This document shows, in pieces, positions 25,723-35,054 of a stretch of DNA of 52,594 bases. Both the position numbers and the translations under genes were made by a program. Location of the stretch: positions 1 to 52,594 of the forward strand of contig JANYBL010000055.1 of assembly GCA_025360815.1 (NCBI GenBank), written 5' to 3'. Under the pieces are notes generated by a model. That model was not told where the DNA came from. It saw only the letters and a list, made by a program, of their open reading frames with translations, and did no database searches. The stretch's first letter is position 1. Each line of letters starts with the position of its first letter. The stretch comes from Burkholderiales bacterium. GTDB taxonomy: Bacteria > Pseudomonadota > Gammaproteobacteria > Burkholderiales > Usitatibacteraceae.

Positions 25723-26404
25723 CTCGAATCGACTCCGACATTGAACCTAATAATTGCGCTAATTCTGATTGAATTTCGGCGATTGGTCGCGCCGAATTGA
25801 GCACTTTTATGCGCCGCGGAGAATCTGCGGCAAGCTGCAAATAGGCTGCGCGCACTTTCGCAAAAAAATCTTGCTGTTCGCGCTCGAATTTATCAGGCTC
25901 GGCCGTATTTTTATCCAAACGCTCACGCGCAATTGCCAACGGCGCATCGAAAAAAAAAGTCAAATCTGGCTGCAAATGGCTGTGAACCCATTGCGCTAGG
26001 ACATCGATTCGTTCCAGAGGCAATCCGCGCCCGCCGCATTGATATGCGTAAGTGGAATCGGTAAAACGATCACAAATAACCCATTTACCAGCAGCTAAGG
26101 CAGGTTCAATTATTTCAGCCAATTGTTCACGCCGCGAGGCAAACATCAGCAACGCTTCGGTATCCGGATGCATTTTGTCGTTGAGCAACATAGCCCGTAG
26201 CGCCTCGCCAAGCCTCGTGCCGCCAGGTTCGCGAGTGGTGATAACGTCGAAACCTTGCGCGCGAATGCGATCCGCAATGAACAAAGTATGCGAAGATTTC
26301 CCGGCACCATCAATGCCTTCGAGGGTCAGAAATTTCCCGCGTCTGGGAATAGTGGACAACATAGGCACAGGGATGGCCGTCGGCAGTGCTGTTTTGGGTT
26401 GCAT
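25715..26404 (-). CDS. tmk: Thymidylate kinase
   Basis: A 229-residue dTMP kinase making dTDP for DNA synthesis. The P-loop is LEGIDGAGKSSH, the DR(Y/F) motif is VICDRFTDSTYAYQ, and TREPGGTRLGEALR carries the family 'EPGGT' signature. The LID region (RERLDKNTAEPDKFERE) is present. ATG 26404, four bases after the mltG stop, is chosen; it gives a 25-residue N-terminal extension (MQPKTALPTAIPVP...) before the conserved GKFLTLEG. An internal ATG at 26362 would give the usual short N-terminus. It overlaps holB by eight bases. Confidence 0.92.
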   Translation of the reverse strand: MQPKTALPTAIPVPMLSTIPRRGKFLTLEGIDGAGKSSHTLFIADRIRAQGFDVITTREPGGTRLGEALRAMLLNDKMHPDTEALLMFASRREQLAEIIEPALAAGKWVICDRFTDSTYAYQCGGRGLPLERIDVLAQWVHSHLQPDLTFFFDAPLAIARERLDKNTAEPDKFEREQQDFFAKVRAAYLQLAADSPRRIKVLNSARPIAEIQSELAQLLGSMSESIRDD

Positions 26405-26408
26405 GGTG

Positions 26409-27425
26409 TCACCGGCCCAATTGATATTTGTTGACTGCCCTATTATGCTCCTCGAGCGACGCAGAAAAATAATGACTACCATCGCCCTTTGCGACAAAAT
26501 ACAGACGGTCTGACTGCGCCGGTTTCACCGCGGCCATCAATGATCCCAAACCCGGCATCGCAATCGGCGTGGGCGGCAATCCATCGCGGGTATAAGTGTT
26601 GTAAGGCGTGTCGGCCAAGAGATCACGCTTGCGAATATTGCCGGTGTATTGATTACCCATGCCGTAGATGATGGTGGGGTCTGTTTGTAGCCGCATCGGG
26701 ACACGTAAACGATTGATAAATACCGAGCCAATAAGCGGACGCTCCTCGGCTTTGCCAGTTTCCTTCTCGATAATGGATGCCATCGTCAAGGCTTCATATG
26801 GTGTTTTGTAGGGCAAGTTCTCATCGCGTACCGCCCATGCGCCGGCAAGTTTTTTTTGCATAGTTTGATAGCTTTTTTTCAGTATCTCCGCGTCGGTTGC
26901 ACCCAATGCAAAACGATAGGTGTCGGGAAAGAACAACCCTTCAGGATTGCTCTCGGCAGCACCAATTCGCTTGAGTACTTCAGCATGACTCAAGCCTTTG
27001 AGCGTCACCTTGACATCGCCAGATTTTTCGAGTGACGCCCGCATATCGGCAAAAGTAATACCCTCGACGAACGTCACAGAAATGGCGACAACGTCACCAT
27101 CGTTTAATTTCTGCAAAAGTTCCAGCGGCGTCAGTGGCGCCTCCAACCGATAGGTACCGGCATGAATGCCGGTTGCTTGGTTTGTCACGCGGCCAATCAG
27201 CCAAAACAGCTGCGGTTCAGGCAGTAACCCTGCGGCGGTTAGTTGCTTTGCTAGGCTTTTAAGCGAAGCACCTTGTTTGACAGTGAATTCAAACGGTGTC
27301 GCCAAGGTTGCTGCAGAAGAATTGGGCAGGGTCAATTTGCTGTGCGCAAAATGATAACCCCAAACTACCCCTAGCGCCGCCCCTAGCAAGGCCAACATAA
27401 ACATGCTGAGAAAAAACCGCCTCAT
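26409..27425 (-). CDS. mltG: Endolytic peptidoglycan transglycosylase MltG (YceG)
   Basis: A 338-residue inner-membrane protein with one N-terminal anchor (FFLSMFMLALLGAALGVVWG) and a periplasmic domain. It terminates nascent glycan chains by cleaving them near the membrane. Visible are a LysM-like part (FEFTVKQGASLKSLAKQL), the catalytic region TMASIIEKETGKAEERPLIGSVFINRL with the conserved catalytic Glu, and the C-terminal LPPTPIAMPGLGSL plus YFVAKGDGSHYFS motifs. It lies 66 bases after fabF; pabC, which often sits just before mltG, is absent. tmk follows after four bases, so cell wall, nucleotide and replication genes are probably co-transcribed. Confidence 0.93.
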   Translation of the reverse strand: MRRFFLSMFMLALLGAALGVVWGYHFAHSKLTLPNSSAATLATPFEFTVKQGASLKSLAKQLTAAGLLPEPQLFWLIGRVTNQATGIHAGTYRLEAPLTPLELLQKLNDGDVVAISVTFVEGITFADMRASLEKSGDVKVTLKGLSHAEVLKRIGAAESNPEGLFFPDTYRFALGATDAEILKKSYQTMQKKLAGAWAVRDENLPYKTPYEALTMASIIEKETGKAEERPLIGSVFINRLRVPMRLQTDPTIIYGMGNQYTGNIRKRDLLADTPYNTYTRDGLPPTPIAMPGLGSLMAAVKPAQSDRLYFVAKGDGSHYFSASLEEHNRAVNKYQLGR

Positions 27426-27491
27426 GATTTTGATTGGTCAAATTTAAACAAGGCGCGAAGCAACACGCAGCACAAACCTCTACCACTCGCG

Positions 27492-28727
27492 CTACACAAA
27501 GCGCTTAAAAACCAACGAGCCATTTGTGCCACCGAAACCAAATGAGTTTGATACTGCCACGTCAATTTTCAGGTCCCGAGCGGTATTGGCACAGTAGTCG
27601 AGATCGCACTCGGGGTCTTGATTGAAAATATTGATCGTCGGCGGCGAAACTTGATGATGAATCGCCAGCGTCGTAAAAACCGCCTCGATTCCACCCGCCG
27701 CGCCCAAGAGATGGCCGGTCATAGATTTGGTTGAGTTAACCACCAACTTATACGCATGATCGCCAAACGCAGCTTTCATGGCTTCGGTTTCATTCTTGTC
27801 GCCAAGCGGTGTGGAAGTGCCGTGCGCGTTGATATATTGCACATCGCTAGGATTGACACGGGCATTTTTCATGGCGTTAATCATGCCGCGACGTGGGCCA
27901 TCCATACTCGGAGAGGTCATGTGATAGGCATCAGAGCTCATGCCCATACCCAGCAACTCTGCGTAGATACGCGCGCCGCGCGCCTGAGCGTGTTCGAGAG
28001 ATTCTAATACCAAAATACCGGCGCCCTCACCCAATACGAAACCATCGCGATCACGATCAAACGGTCGACTCGCGGTGTCAGGTGAATCATTACGTTCCGA
28101 GAGTGCCTTGCAAGAGCAAAAACCGCCAATCCCTGACATGCTGATGGTCGCTTCGGCGCCTCCTGCGATCATCACATCGGCATCACCATACTCAATAAAG
28201 CGTGCTGCATCGCCAACGCAATGCGCAGAAGTAGTGCAAGCCGACACCATGGATACGTTCGGCCCTTTAAATCCGTACTGAATTGAAATCATGCCGGCGA
28301 CCATGTTGATGATCGAACCAGGCACAAAGAACGGGGAAATACGCCTAGGTCCTTTCGCGATCATTTCGCGAACGGTGTCTTCGATCATCGGCAATCCGCC
28401 AATGCCGGAGCCAACATTCACGCCGATGCGCTCCGCATTTTCTTCGGTGACGACCAAGCCTGCGTCGTCCATGGCCATTTTAGCGGCCGCTAAACCATAG
28501 TGAATGAAGGTATCCATGCGCCGCACTTCCTTGGGCGACATCCATTCGTTGGGGTTGAAGTTGGTCACCTGCGCAGCGAAACGCGTTGGCAACAACGCGG
28601 GATCGAAACGCGTGATCAACGATACGCCACCGCGCCCGTTGGTGAGGTTGTCCCAAACTTGGGGTATAGAATTTCCAACGGGTGAGACGATACCCAGACC
28701 CGTAATGACAACACGTCTTTTACTCAT
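27492..28727 (-). CDS. fabF: 3-oxoacyl-ACP synthase II
   Basis: A 411-residue condensing enzyme for elongating acyl-ACP with malonyl-ACP, including the temperature-sensitive cis-vaccenate step in E. coli. The thiolase-fold triad is Cys164 (VSACTTSAH), His302 (NAHGTSTPLGD) and His339 (SMTGHLLGAAGG). ATG 28727 with upstream GGTGG is preferred over a TTG nine bases earlier. The gene follows acpP after 120 bases, separated by a likely partial terminator (28773-28812) that may lower its expression relative to acpP. Length is normal. Confidence 0.95.
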   Translation of the reverse strand: MSKRRVVITGLGIVSPVGNSIPQVWDNLTNGRGGVSLITRFDPALLPTRFAAQVTNFNPNEWMSPKEVRRMDTFIHYGLAAAKMAMDDAGLVVTEENAERIGVNVGSGIGGLPMIEDTVREMIAKGPRRISPFFVPGSIINMVAGMISIQYGFKGPNVSMVSACTTSAHCVGDAARFIEYGDADVMIAGGAEATISMSGIGGFCSCKALSERNDSPDTASRPFDRDRDGFVLGEGAGILVLESLEHAQARGARIYAELLGMGMSSDAYHMTSPSMDGPRRGMINAMKNARVNPSDVQYINAHGTSTPLGDKNETEAMKAAFGDHAYKLVVNSTKSMTGHLLGAAGGIEAVFTTLAIHHQVSPPTINIFNQDPECDLDYCANTARDLKIDVAVSNSFGFGGTNGSLVFKRFV

Positions 28728-28772
28728 GGCCACCAATTACGCTAACTTAGCGCTATTAAAAATAGGAATCAC

Positions 28773-28812
28773 TAAAACCAATCGGGCCGCCCACAACGGC
28801 AGGCAGCCCGAT
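28773..28812 (-). terminator. Intrinsic terminator/attenuator between acpP and fabF
   Basis: On the minus strand ATCGGGC-T-GCC pairs with GGC-G-GCCCGAT (28812-28781), an 11-step stem with one T-G wobble and a 10-base loop. It is followed by TGGTTTTAG. Placed just after acpP, it would let acpP be expressed in excess over fabF. Confidence 0.65.
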
Positions 28813-28847
28813 CAGAACAACGATTGCATTCAAACGAACCGTGCAAA

Positions 28848-29087
<240 letters not shown>

Positions 29088-29237
29088 CTACTTCCTCCAA
29101 CAGGGTGAGTTCTACAAGGTGATCGGGATTAAATTACATCTGCAACTATTTTACCAAATAAGCTGCAAACATTTTTTACTTCTGCAATTTAGTTGCTGTA
29201 CGAAAAAAACGAAAAAAACGACAACAGCCATAAAAAT

Positions 29238-29984
29238 CTATTCCATGTGCAAACCGCCGTTAACATGGATTGTGTTACCCGTGACATAAGATGCGGCCGA
29301 TGATGCCAGAAACAGCACTGCCTCGGCGATATCGTTTACCTGCCCCATGCGCCCTAGCGGCACGCTGGCCACAAGCTTGGTGACTTGATCCGCGCTGAGC
29401 GCTTTTGTCATATCAGTTTCGATGAAGCCCGGCGCAACACAGTTCACGGTGATGTTGCGGCTACCAACTTCACGTGCCAGCGCCTTCGTAAAGCCAACCA
29501 TACCGGCTTTTGCGGCAACATAGTTAGTTTGCCCAGCATTGCCCATAAAACCAACGACGGAAGCGATGTTGATAATACGCCCCGTTCGCGCCCGCATCAT
29601 CGATTTCATGACCGACCTGCTGAGTCGAAATACGGAGGTGAGATTGGTGTCGATGACGCTATTCCAATCATCGTCTTTCATGCGCATTAAGAGGGTGTCT
29701 CGGGTGATACCAGCATTGTTGACGAGAATTGAGACTGCGCCAAATTTTTCTTCGATCTGTTTGATGGTGGCATCAATTTGCGGGGCGTCTTGCACGTTCA
29801 GCATCAAGCCAATGCCGGTCATCCCAGCATCCGCGATATTTTTACTGATCGCGGTGGCGCCAGCTATCGTTGTGGCGGTACCGATCACCGTCGCGCCGGC
29901 ATGGCCTAGATGTCGCAAGATAGCGTCGCCGATACCGCGCGACGCGCCGGTCACCAAGGCAATTTGTCCTGTCAATGACTCCAT
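29238..29984 (-). CDS. fabG: 3-oxoacyl-ACP reductase
   Basis: A 248-residue classical SDR that reduces 3-oxoacyl-ACP with NADPH. The cofactor motif is TGASRGIG (12-19), followed by LVNNAGITRD and the catalytic triad Ser142, Tyr155 and Lys159 (TNYVAAKAG). The C-terminus GNTIHVNGGLHM is typical. ATG 29984 is chosen because GGAGGA lies just before it; a longer frame starting with GTG at 29996 would begin inside that ribosome site. It is 34 bases after fabD. Confidence 0.96.
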   Translation of the reverse strand: MESLTGQIALVTGASRGIGDAILRHLGHAGATVIGTATTIAGATAISKNIADAGMTGIGLMLNVQDAPQIDATIKQIEEKFGAVSILVNNAGITRDTLLMRMKDDDWNSVIDTNLTSVFRLSRSVMKSMMRARTGRIINIASVVGFMGNAGQTNYVAAKAGMVGFTKALAREVGSRNITVNCVAPGFIETDMTKALSADQVTKLVASVPLGRMGQVNDIAEAVLFLASSAASYVTGNTIHVNGGLHME

Positions 29985-30018
29985 GATTTCCTCCACATAA
30001 TGTTGTTGGCTCGGAACA

Positions 30019-30978
30019 TTAAATTGCGCTCACTTGCGCAATCGCGGCTTCCATCGAGACCGAATCCGTAATCGCCATACAATTCAGATTGACGTCAATA
30101 CGTTTGTTCAAGCCGGTCAAAATTTTCCCGGGAACGCATTCCACGACGTTCGTTGCTCCAACAGCCACAAATTGTTGAATCGTTTCGATCCAACGAACCG
30201 GCCGATAGAGTTGTTCGACGAGCGCCCGCTTAATCGCATCCGCGGTATTAAACGCGACCACATCTGCATTTTGAATTACCGGCCTAGCGGGTACCGTGAC
30301 AACGACGCCCCGCAAATAATCGGCCAATTTTTCGGCAGCAGGTTTCATCAATGCGCAATGCGATGGCACGCTCATGGGGAGTAGCAATGCACGCTTGGCA
30401 CCGCGTTCTTTGGCCAACGCCATACCGCGTTCTACCGCGGTTTTGTGTCCGGCAATAACGATCTGCCCAGGAGAGTTTAAATTGACGGCTTCCAGCACTT
30501 CCCCTTGAGCGGCCCCGATACAGACTTCGCGAATCACCTCAACCTCCAAGCCAAGAATGGCCGCTATGCCGCCTGTGCCTTCGGGAACTGCATTTTGCAT
30601 CGCCTGCGCGCGAAAACGAACGAGCGGAACAGCATCGGCAAATGAAATCGCACCCGCGGCAACCAGCGCTGTATATTCACCCAAACTATGCCCTGCATAA
30701 AAATCCGCTGCACGGCCACCGGCCTCAAGCCAAGCGCGGTACGTAGCAACTCCAGCAGTAAGCATCACCGGCTGGGTATTGATCGTCTGCGCTAACGCCT
30801 CAACAGGGCCGTTGACCACCATCTCCCATAAATCGGTCTTGACGCTCTCGGAAGCCTCATCAAAACACCGTTTGATTGTAAGATGGGCAGCATCGGAGAA
30901 ACCGGCCATCATGCCGATGGATTGTGAGCCTTGGCCTGCAAACGCGATGGCGAATACTTGTGTACCGATGATTGTCAT
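30019..30978 (-). CDS. fabD: Malonyl-CoA:ACP transacylase
   Basis: A 319-residue enzyme that loads malonate onto ACP. FAGQGSQSIGMM opens the protein, Ser98 in GHSLGEYTAL is the nucleophile, and the later SVPSHCALM carries the catalytic-type His. Length is normal for FabD. It lies 34 bases after fabH and 34 bases before fabG in the same operon. No strong ribosome site is seen before its ATG. Confidence 0.95.
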   Translation of the reverse strand: MTIIGTQVFAIAFAGQGSQSIGMMAGFSDAAHLTIKRCFDEASESVKTDLWEMVVNGPVEALAQTINTQPVMLTAGVATYRAWLEAGGRAADFYAGHSLGEYTALVAAGAISFADAVPLVRFRAQAMQNAVPEGTGGIAAILGLEVEVIREVCIGAAQGEVLEAVNLNSPGQIVIAGHKTAVERGMALAKERGAKRALLLPMSVPSHCALMKPAAEKLADYLRGVVVTVPARPVIQNADVVAFNTADAIKRALVEQLYRPVRWIETIQQFVAVGATNVVECVPGKILTGLNKRIDVNLNCMAITDSVSMEAAIAQVSAI

Positions 30979-31012
30979 GATGTTTTAACTGACTTCTTCA
31001 TTTTTCATTCAT

Positions 31013-31975
31013 TTACCATGTCAGCAATGCCGCGCCCCAAGCAAAGCCGCCACCCAACGCGGCGAGCAAGATCGTATCGCCCGCTTTAATTTTCCCTTCA
31101 CGCACAACGGTGTCTAATGCAAGTGGAATAGACGCTGCCGAGGTGTTACCGTGTCTATCAACGGTCAAGACGACCTTTTCATCTGGCAACGCTAATTTTT
31201 TGGCGGCGTGCATGATGATGCGCTGATTAGCTTGATGACAAATAAATTTATCAATATCGGCAGAGCTCAAATTATTTGCCCGTAATGCCTCCCAAGCCAC
31301 ATCTTCAAACGCTTTTACCGCAAATTTATAAACAGCGCTGCCTTCCATCGTTAACATCGGACTGCCACGCACCTTGCCATTTTCAACAGTGCCCGGCGTG
31401 CATAGCGCATGACGGTAGCTGCCATCGGAATGTAGATGCGTGGAAAGAATGCCCGGCGTGTCAGTTGCTTTCACAACGACAGCACCCGCACCGTCCCCGA
31501 ATAGCACACAGGTCGAACGATCCTGCCAATTCATGATGCGTGAAAATACTTCAGCACCGACTACCAGCGCGCATTTAGCGCTTCCTGAACGAATGAATTT
31601 ATCCGCCGTTGCCAATCCATAGACAAAACCAGCGCACACCGCTTGGATATCAAAAGCAAAGCCCTGCTTGATGCCCAACTTGTCCTGCAAAATGCAGGCA
31701 GTAGCCGGGAACACCATATCCGGTGTGGAAGTACCAACAATAATGAGATCAATATCCTCTGCTGTCACACCCGCTGCTTGCATGGCCCGCTGACAGGCGA
31801 TCAGCGCAAGATCACTCGCGTTTTGGTCGTCTGCCGCATAGTGACGCTCGCGAATGCCGGTACGGCTGACGATCCATTCGTCATTGGTATCGACAATTTT
31901 CTCTAATTCCTGATTGGTTACCACGCGCTCGGGTAGGTAACTGCCGGTGCCAGTTATTTTGCTATAAATGGTCAT
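31013..31975 (-). CDS. fabH: 3-oxoacyl-ACP synthase III
   Basis: A 320-residue initiating condensing enzyme that joins acetyl-CoA and malonyl-ACP. The catalytic triad is Cys114 (DIQAVCAGF), His247 (ICHQANQRI) and Asn277 (HGNTSAAS). The SRTGIRERH motif near residue 38 is typical. The start overlaps the end of plsX by four bases, so the two are translationally coupled. Nothing unusual is seen. Confidence 0.96.
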   Translation of the reverse strand: MTIYSKITGTGSYLPERVVTNQELEKIVDTNDEWIVSRTGIRERHYAADDQNASDLALIACQRAMQAAGVTAEDIDLIIVGTSTPDMVFPATACILQDKLGIKQGFAFDIQAVCAGFVYGLATADKFIRSGSAKCALVVGAEVFSRIMNWQDRSTCVLFGDGAGAVVVKATDTPGILSTHLHSDGSYRHALCTPGTVENGKVRGSPMLTMEGSAVYKFAVKAFEDVAWEALRANNLSSADIDKFICHQANQRIIMHAAKKLALPDEKVVLTVDRHGNTSAASIPLALDTVVREGKIKAGDTILLAALGGGFAWGAALLTW

Positions 31976-33051
31976 TCGCGAATCTCGGGTTGAATGGACG
32001 CACTGGCTTTTTGTGGCACCAATAAACCGCCGGCGTGCAGGCGTTGAATTTCGGTGGTGATTAGCGCGAGTAAGCCGTGCTCCACTTCCGAGGCCGCACG
32101 TTCCAATGCTTTGCCAAATGAATAGGCGTCTGCCGAGCCGTGGCTTTTGACAACAACGCCTTGCAAACCCAACAAGGTAGCGCCGTTATAGCGACGCGTG
32201 TCAACGCGCTTGCGGAAGCCTTTGATGACGGCATAGGAAGCCAACGCTGCTATTTTTCGAAAGATGTTTTTGGTGTATTCCTCTTTCAAAAAGTCGCCCA
32301 TCATCTTGGCGATTCCTTCTGATGTCTTGAGCATCACGTTGCCAATAAAGCCATCGCATACCACTACGTCGGTCGTGCCCAAATAAATGTCGGTGCCCTC
32401 AACGTTGCCATAAAAATTGAGATGGCTTGCTTTCAACAACTCGCCGGCGCGTTTGACGTTTTCGTTGCCTTTGATTTCTTCAGAGCCAATGTTGAGCAAA
32501 CCGACGCTTGGGTTTTCCCGCCCCTCGATGGCCGTGCATAGCATCGCGCCCATGATGGCAAATTGCAGCATGTGTTCCGGCGTACATTCGGCGTTGGCGC
32601 CGAGGTCAAGCGCGTAGGTGACGCCATTGCGGGTTGGCAGTGCCGCGCAAATAGCGGGGCGATCGATACCGGGTAATGTTTTGAGCACGAATTTTGCAGT
32701 GCCCATCAACGCACCCGTATTACCTGCCGAAACGCAAGCATGGGCTGCGCCGGACTTGACTAGGTCAATCGCAACGCGCATGGAAGAATTTTTTTTGCGG
32801 CGGATGGCAGAACGTATATCTTCATCCATACCAACCACATCGGGCGCATGGACAATCGTAATACGCGGATCGGCTGCATCCAACAAGTGGCTTGCTTTCA
32901 AGCGCACCAACTCAGCTTTGAGTGGGGCAAGCTGGCCGACGAGCACCACAGAGCTATGCGTTGATTGCTCAATAAATTGCAACGCTGCTGGGATGGTAAC
33001 AGATGGGCCATGATCACCGCCCATCGCATCTATGGCTATTTTTATCTGCAT
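31972..33051 (-). CDS. plsX: Phosphate acyltransferase PlsX
   Basis: A 359-residue peripheral-membrane enzyme converting acyl-ACP to acyl-phosphate for phospholipid synthesis. [20 protein letters not shown] at the start, [23 protein letters not shown] and [17 protein letters not shown] are family hallmarks. It couples fatty acid synthesis to membrane lipid formation, hence its place before fabH, with which it overlaps by four bases. A 258-base gap separates it from rpmF, longer than usual for this cluster, so plsX may have its own promoter. Confidence 0.95.
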   Translation of the reverse strand: MQIKIAIDAMGGDHGPSVTIPAALQFIEQSTHSSVVLVGQLAPLKAELVRLKASHLLDAADPRITIVHAPDVVGMDEDIRSAIRRKKNSSMRVAIDLVKSGAAHACVSAGNTGALMGTAKFVLKTLPGIDRPAICAALPTRNGVTYALDLGANAECTPEHMLQFAIMGAMLCTAIEGRENPSVGLLNIGSEEIKGNENVKRAGELLKASHLNFYGNVEGTDIYLGTTDVVVCDGFIGNVMLKTSEGIAKMMGDFLKEEYTKNIFRKIAALASYAVIKGFRKRVDTRRYNGATLLGLQGVVVKSHGSADAYSFGKALERAASEVEHGLLALITTEIQRLHAGGLLVPQKASASIQPEIRE

Positions 33052-33178
33052 TTTTTGGAAACGCTTGCTGAGAAAGCGGATGAAGCGAGACCGTGCAGTT
33101 TATCTTGTTCTATGGCCAAGAATCGATGCCGTTGATAAAATGATTGCACTGATGACGGTTATGTGGGCGGTGCACGTA

Positions 33179-33208
33179 GTTGAGAAATGAAAAAAATCAA
33201 TTCTCAAC
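33179..33208. repeat. Inverted repeat in the rpmF-plsX gap
   Basis: GTTGAGAA (33179-33186) and TTCTCAAC (33201-33208) form a perfect 8-base stem with a 14-base A-rich loop. The position about 130 bases upstream of plsX suits an operator or mRNA hairpin. On the minus strand the loop contains a T7 run. Its role is unknown. Confidence 0.4.
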
Positions 33209-33309
33209 ATACACGCCAAATTGTTAACTGAAACTGCGCTAAACCCGAAAGGAAACTAAATTTTACGCATTACACTTAGACACCGCGCGACCCAACGGTC
33301 ATTCAAAAT

Positions 33310-33492
33310 TTATTCGTCTGCTTTAGTCTTGATCACTTTTTTTCCACGATAGTAGCCTGATGGCGACACATGATGGCGCAAGTGCGTTTCACCTGTTGTT
33401 GGTTCTACCGCGAGCGCGGGGTTGGTGAGGAAATCATGCGAGCGATGCATGCCGCGCTTGGAAGGTGACTTTTTGTTCTGTTGGACTGCCAT
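33310..33492 (-). CDS. rpmF: 50S ribosomal protein L32
   Basis: A 60-residue basic protein starting [20 protein letters not shown] with the typical C-terminal [16 protein letters not shown]. An AGGAG ribosome site precedes the ATG. The zinc cysteines of some L32 variants are absent, as in the common proteobacterial form. It sits between yceD and plsX in the conserved cluster. Confidence 0.97.
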   Translation of the reverse strand: MAVQQNKKSPSKRGMHRSHDFLTNPALAVEPTTGETHLRHHVSPSGYYRGKKVIKTKADE

Positions 33493-33642
33493 GGTGTTTC
33501 TCCTAAAAAAACGAAATAAAAATCTTTAAACTGGTGGTGCCTGATGCTGTTTAACGTTGTTTGTTTTAGCCAAACAAGCACCCAAACATTTTTTGCTACA
33601 TGCTACAAAATCTCTACATTGCCGTAAACCGTCTAAACGACG

Positions 33643-34263
33643 TTAACTTTTTTTCAGCTTTGCCAGCTCGGCAAAGGGTGATAACTTGGATGCCTGACCA
33701 ACCTCTTCAAAAATAACCTCGGCTGGCTGTTTCGCTGATCTTTGCTTTGTTCTGGGATCGCTTTTTGTGCCTTTGGACGGCTTTACTTTTGACTTCGCAG
33801 AATCGTTTGCGATCGCCCAAAATGGCAAATCAAGCAAAATTTCTTCTTCCACCAATTCCTCTACATCCAATTCTTCACCGAGCGCCACGTAATCCTCATC
33901 GTCAGCCTCCTCTTCAAGAGGGGGCAAATCAGATTCGCTGTTGACCAACACCAATGTGCTCTCAATCGATAATTCGTAAGGCTCCGGCTCAAACGTTTTA
34001 GGATCAAACAATAAAAACCAACCCAAAATTATACACTTAACTCGCCTCGTTCGTCTACCGACGGCATCTGTTGTAACGTGCCCTGACAAAGAATAGCGAA
34101 TTTCACCTGCTTTTTGCGCCTCATCAACACCGTCTAGCAATGCTGTTGCATCGTTTGGGTCTGCTAAAAACGGCTTTAAACGCGCCAAACTGGCAGGAAC
34201 CAATACGCCGGAAACTTTTTGCGACTGGTTAGTGAAGCGATCCAACAATAGTTTCGTGCTCAT
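33643..34263 (-). CDS. yceD: YceD/DUF177 family protein (23S rRNA accumulation)
   Basis: A 206-residue protein at the usual yceD place before rpmF. Recognisable are the N-terminal SGVLVPASLARLKPFL and the acidic block ending ELDVEELVEEEILLDLP, which is the most conserved part. DUF177 proteins are needed for 23S rRNA accumulation in E. coli and plastids. The CxRCL-type motif usual in the middle of the family is replaced here by LLFDPKTFEPEP, so both cysteines are missing. After the core there is an extra Lys/Ser-rich tail. ATG 34263 is preferred to a TTG at 34293. Overall likeness is modest, so position in the cluster carries much of the weight. Confidence 0.8.
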   Translation of the reverse strand: MSTKLLLDRFTNQSQKVSGVLVPASLARLKPFLADPNDATALLDGVDEAQKAGEIRYSLSGHVTTDAVGRRTRRVKCIILGWFLLFDPKTFEPEPYELSIESTLVLVNSESDLPPLEEEADDEDYVALGEELDVEELVEEEILLDLPFWAIANDSAKSKVKPSKGTKSDPRTKQRSAKQPAEVIFEEVGQASKLSPFAELAKLKKS

Positions 34264-34303
34264 GAGCCGTTTTTCAGTTACTTTGGTAGACAATATGACG
34301 TTT

Positions 34304-34378
34304 CAAAGGTCCCAAGAACGACCTTTTGCGACTTTTTACAGACCTTTTTACCGACCTTCTTAATACGGGAGTTATAAT
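34304..34378. promoter_or_regulatory. Phased GACCTTT repeats and -10 box between yceD and maf
   Basis: An inverted repeat AAAGGTC (34305-34311) / GACCTTT (34320-34326) is followed by further direct copies GACTTTTT, GACCTTTTT and GACCTTCTT. Copies start at 34320, 34330, 34341 and 34353, that is 10-12 bases apart, on one face of the helix. A perfect TATAAT follows at 34373-34378, about 59 bases before the maf ATG. The layout looks like a cooperative regulator site in a divergent promoter. Confidence 0.5.
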
Positions 34379-34436
34379 ACGTTTTATGTTTAATTTTGTC
34401 AAAAAGTCATTGATTTTGAAGAAAAAAATCCCTTAG

Positions 34437-35054
34437 ATGCGCACCATTGTTCTAGCCTCAACCTCGCGATACCGCGCCGAAATCCTGCAACGCTTGCAAA
34501 TCCCTTTTCAGGTTCTGAAACCAAATGCTGATGAAACCCCGCTCGCCAATGAGACCCCGGCCAAAACGGCACTCCGCTTGGCAATTCTTAAAGCGGAAAG
34601 TGTGGTGCCGCAGTTTCGTGCCGCCGCCGCCGACACCTTGATCATCGGTTCCGACCAAGTAGCTGAGCTCAATGGCAAGCCTGTCGGAAAACCAGGCACG
34701 ATCGAACGAGCATTTGCACAGCTTAAAACAATGTCCGGAAAACAGCTGGTTTTTCATACTGCGCTGGCGCTGATTGATGCAAAATCAGGCCGCATTCAAT
34801 CCGCTTGCGTGGCAACAACTGTGCAATTTCGCGATTATGCTGACGATGAAATCCTTCACTATCTGGCGCATGAAAATGCGCTTGATTGTGCCGGTAGCGC
34901 AAAATCTGAAGGGCTGGGCGCAGCACTCATGGTGCGGATGTCCAGTGACGACCCCACGGCGCTAGTGGGCCTTCCGCTGTTGGCGCTTATTGGTATGCTG
35001 AGCAACGAAGGTGTTAGCGCCCTACGCCCTCGACATGCAGCGAACGGCTCCTAG
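34437..35054 (+). CDS. maf: Maf-family nucleotide pyrophosphatase (YceF type)
   Basis: A 205-residue house-cleaning nucleotide pyrophosphatase. It opens with IVLASTSRYRAEIL, has IGSDQVAELNGKPVGKPG with the metal-binding/catalytic Asp, and the C-terminal SDDPTALVGLPLLAL. The SDQVA and AGSAKSEGLG context fits the YceF subgroup that hydrolyses 7-methyl-GTP, which is also the version found next to yceD-rpmF. Its stop is directly followed by the ATG of the methyltransferase gene, so the two are co-translated. The ribosome site is weak. Confidence 0.92.
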   Translation: MRTIVLASTSRYRAEILQRLQIPFQVLKPNADETPLANETPAKTALRLAILKAESVVPQFRAAAADTLIIGSDQVAELNGKPVGKPGTIERAFAQLKTMSGKQLVFHTALALIDAKSGRIQSACVATTVQFRDYADDEILHYLAHENALDCAGSAKSEGLGAALMVRMSSDDPTALVGLPLLALIGMLSNEGVSALRPRHAANGS

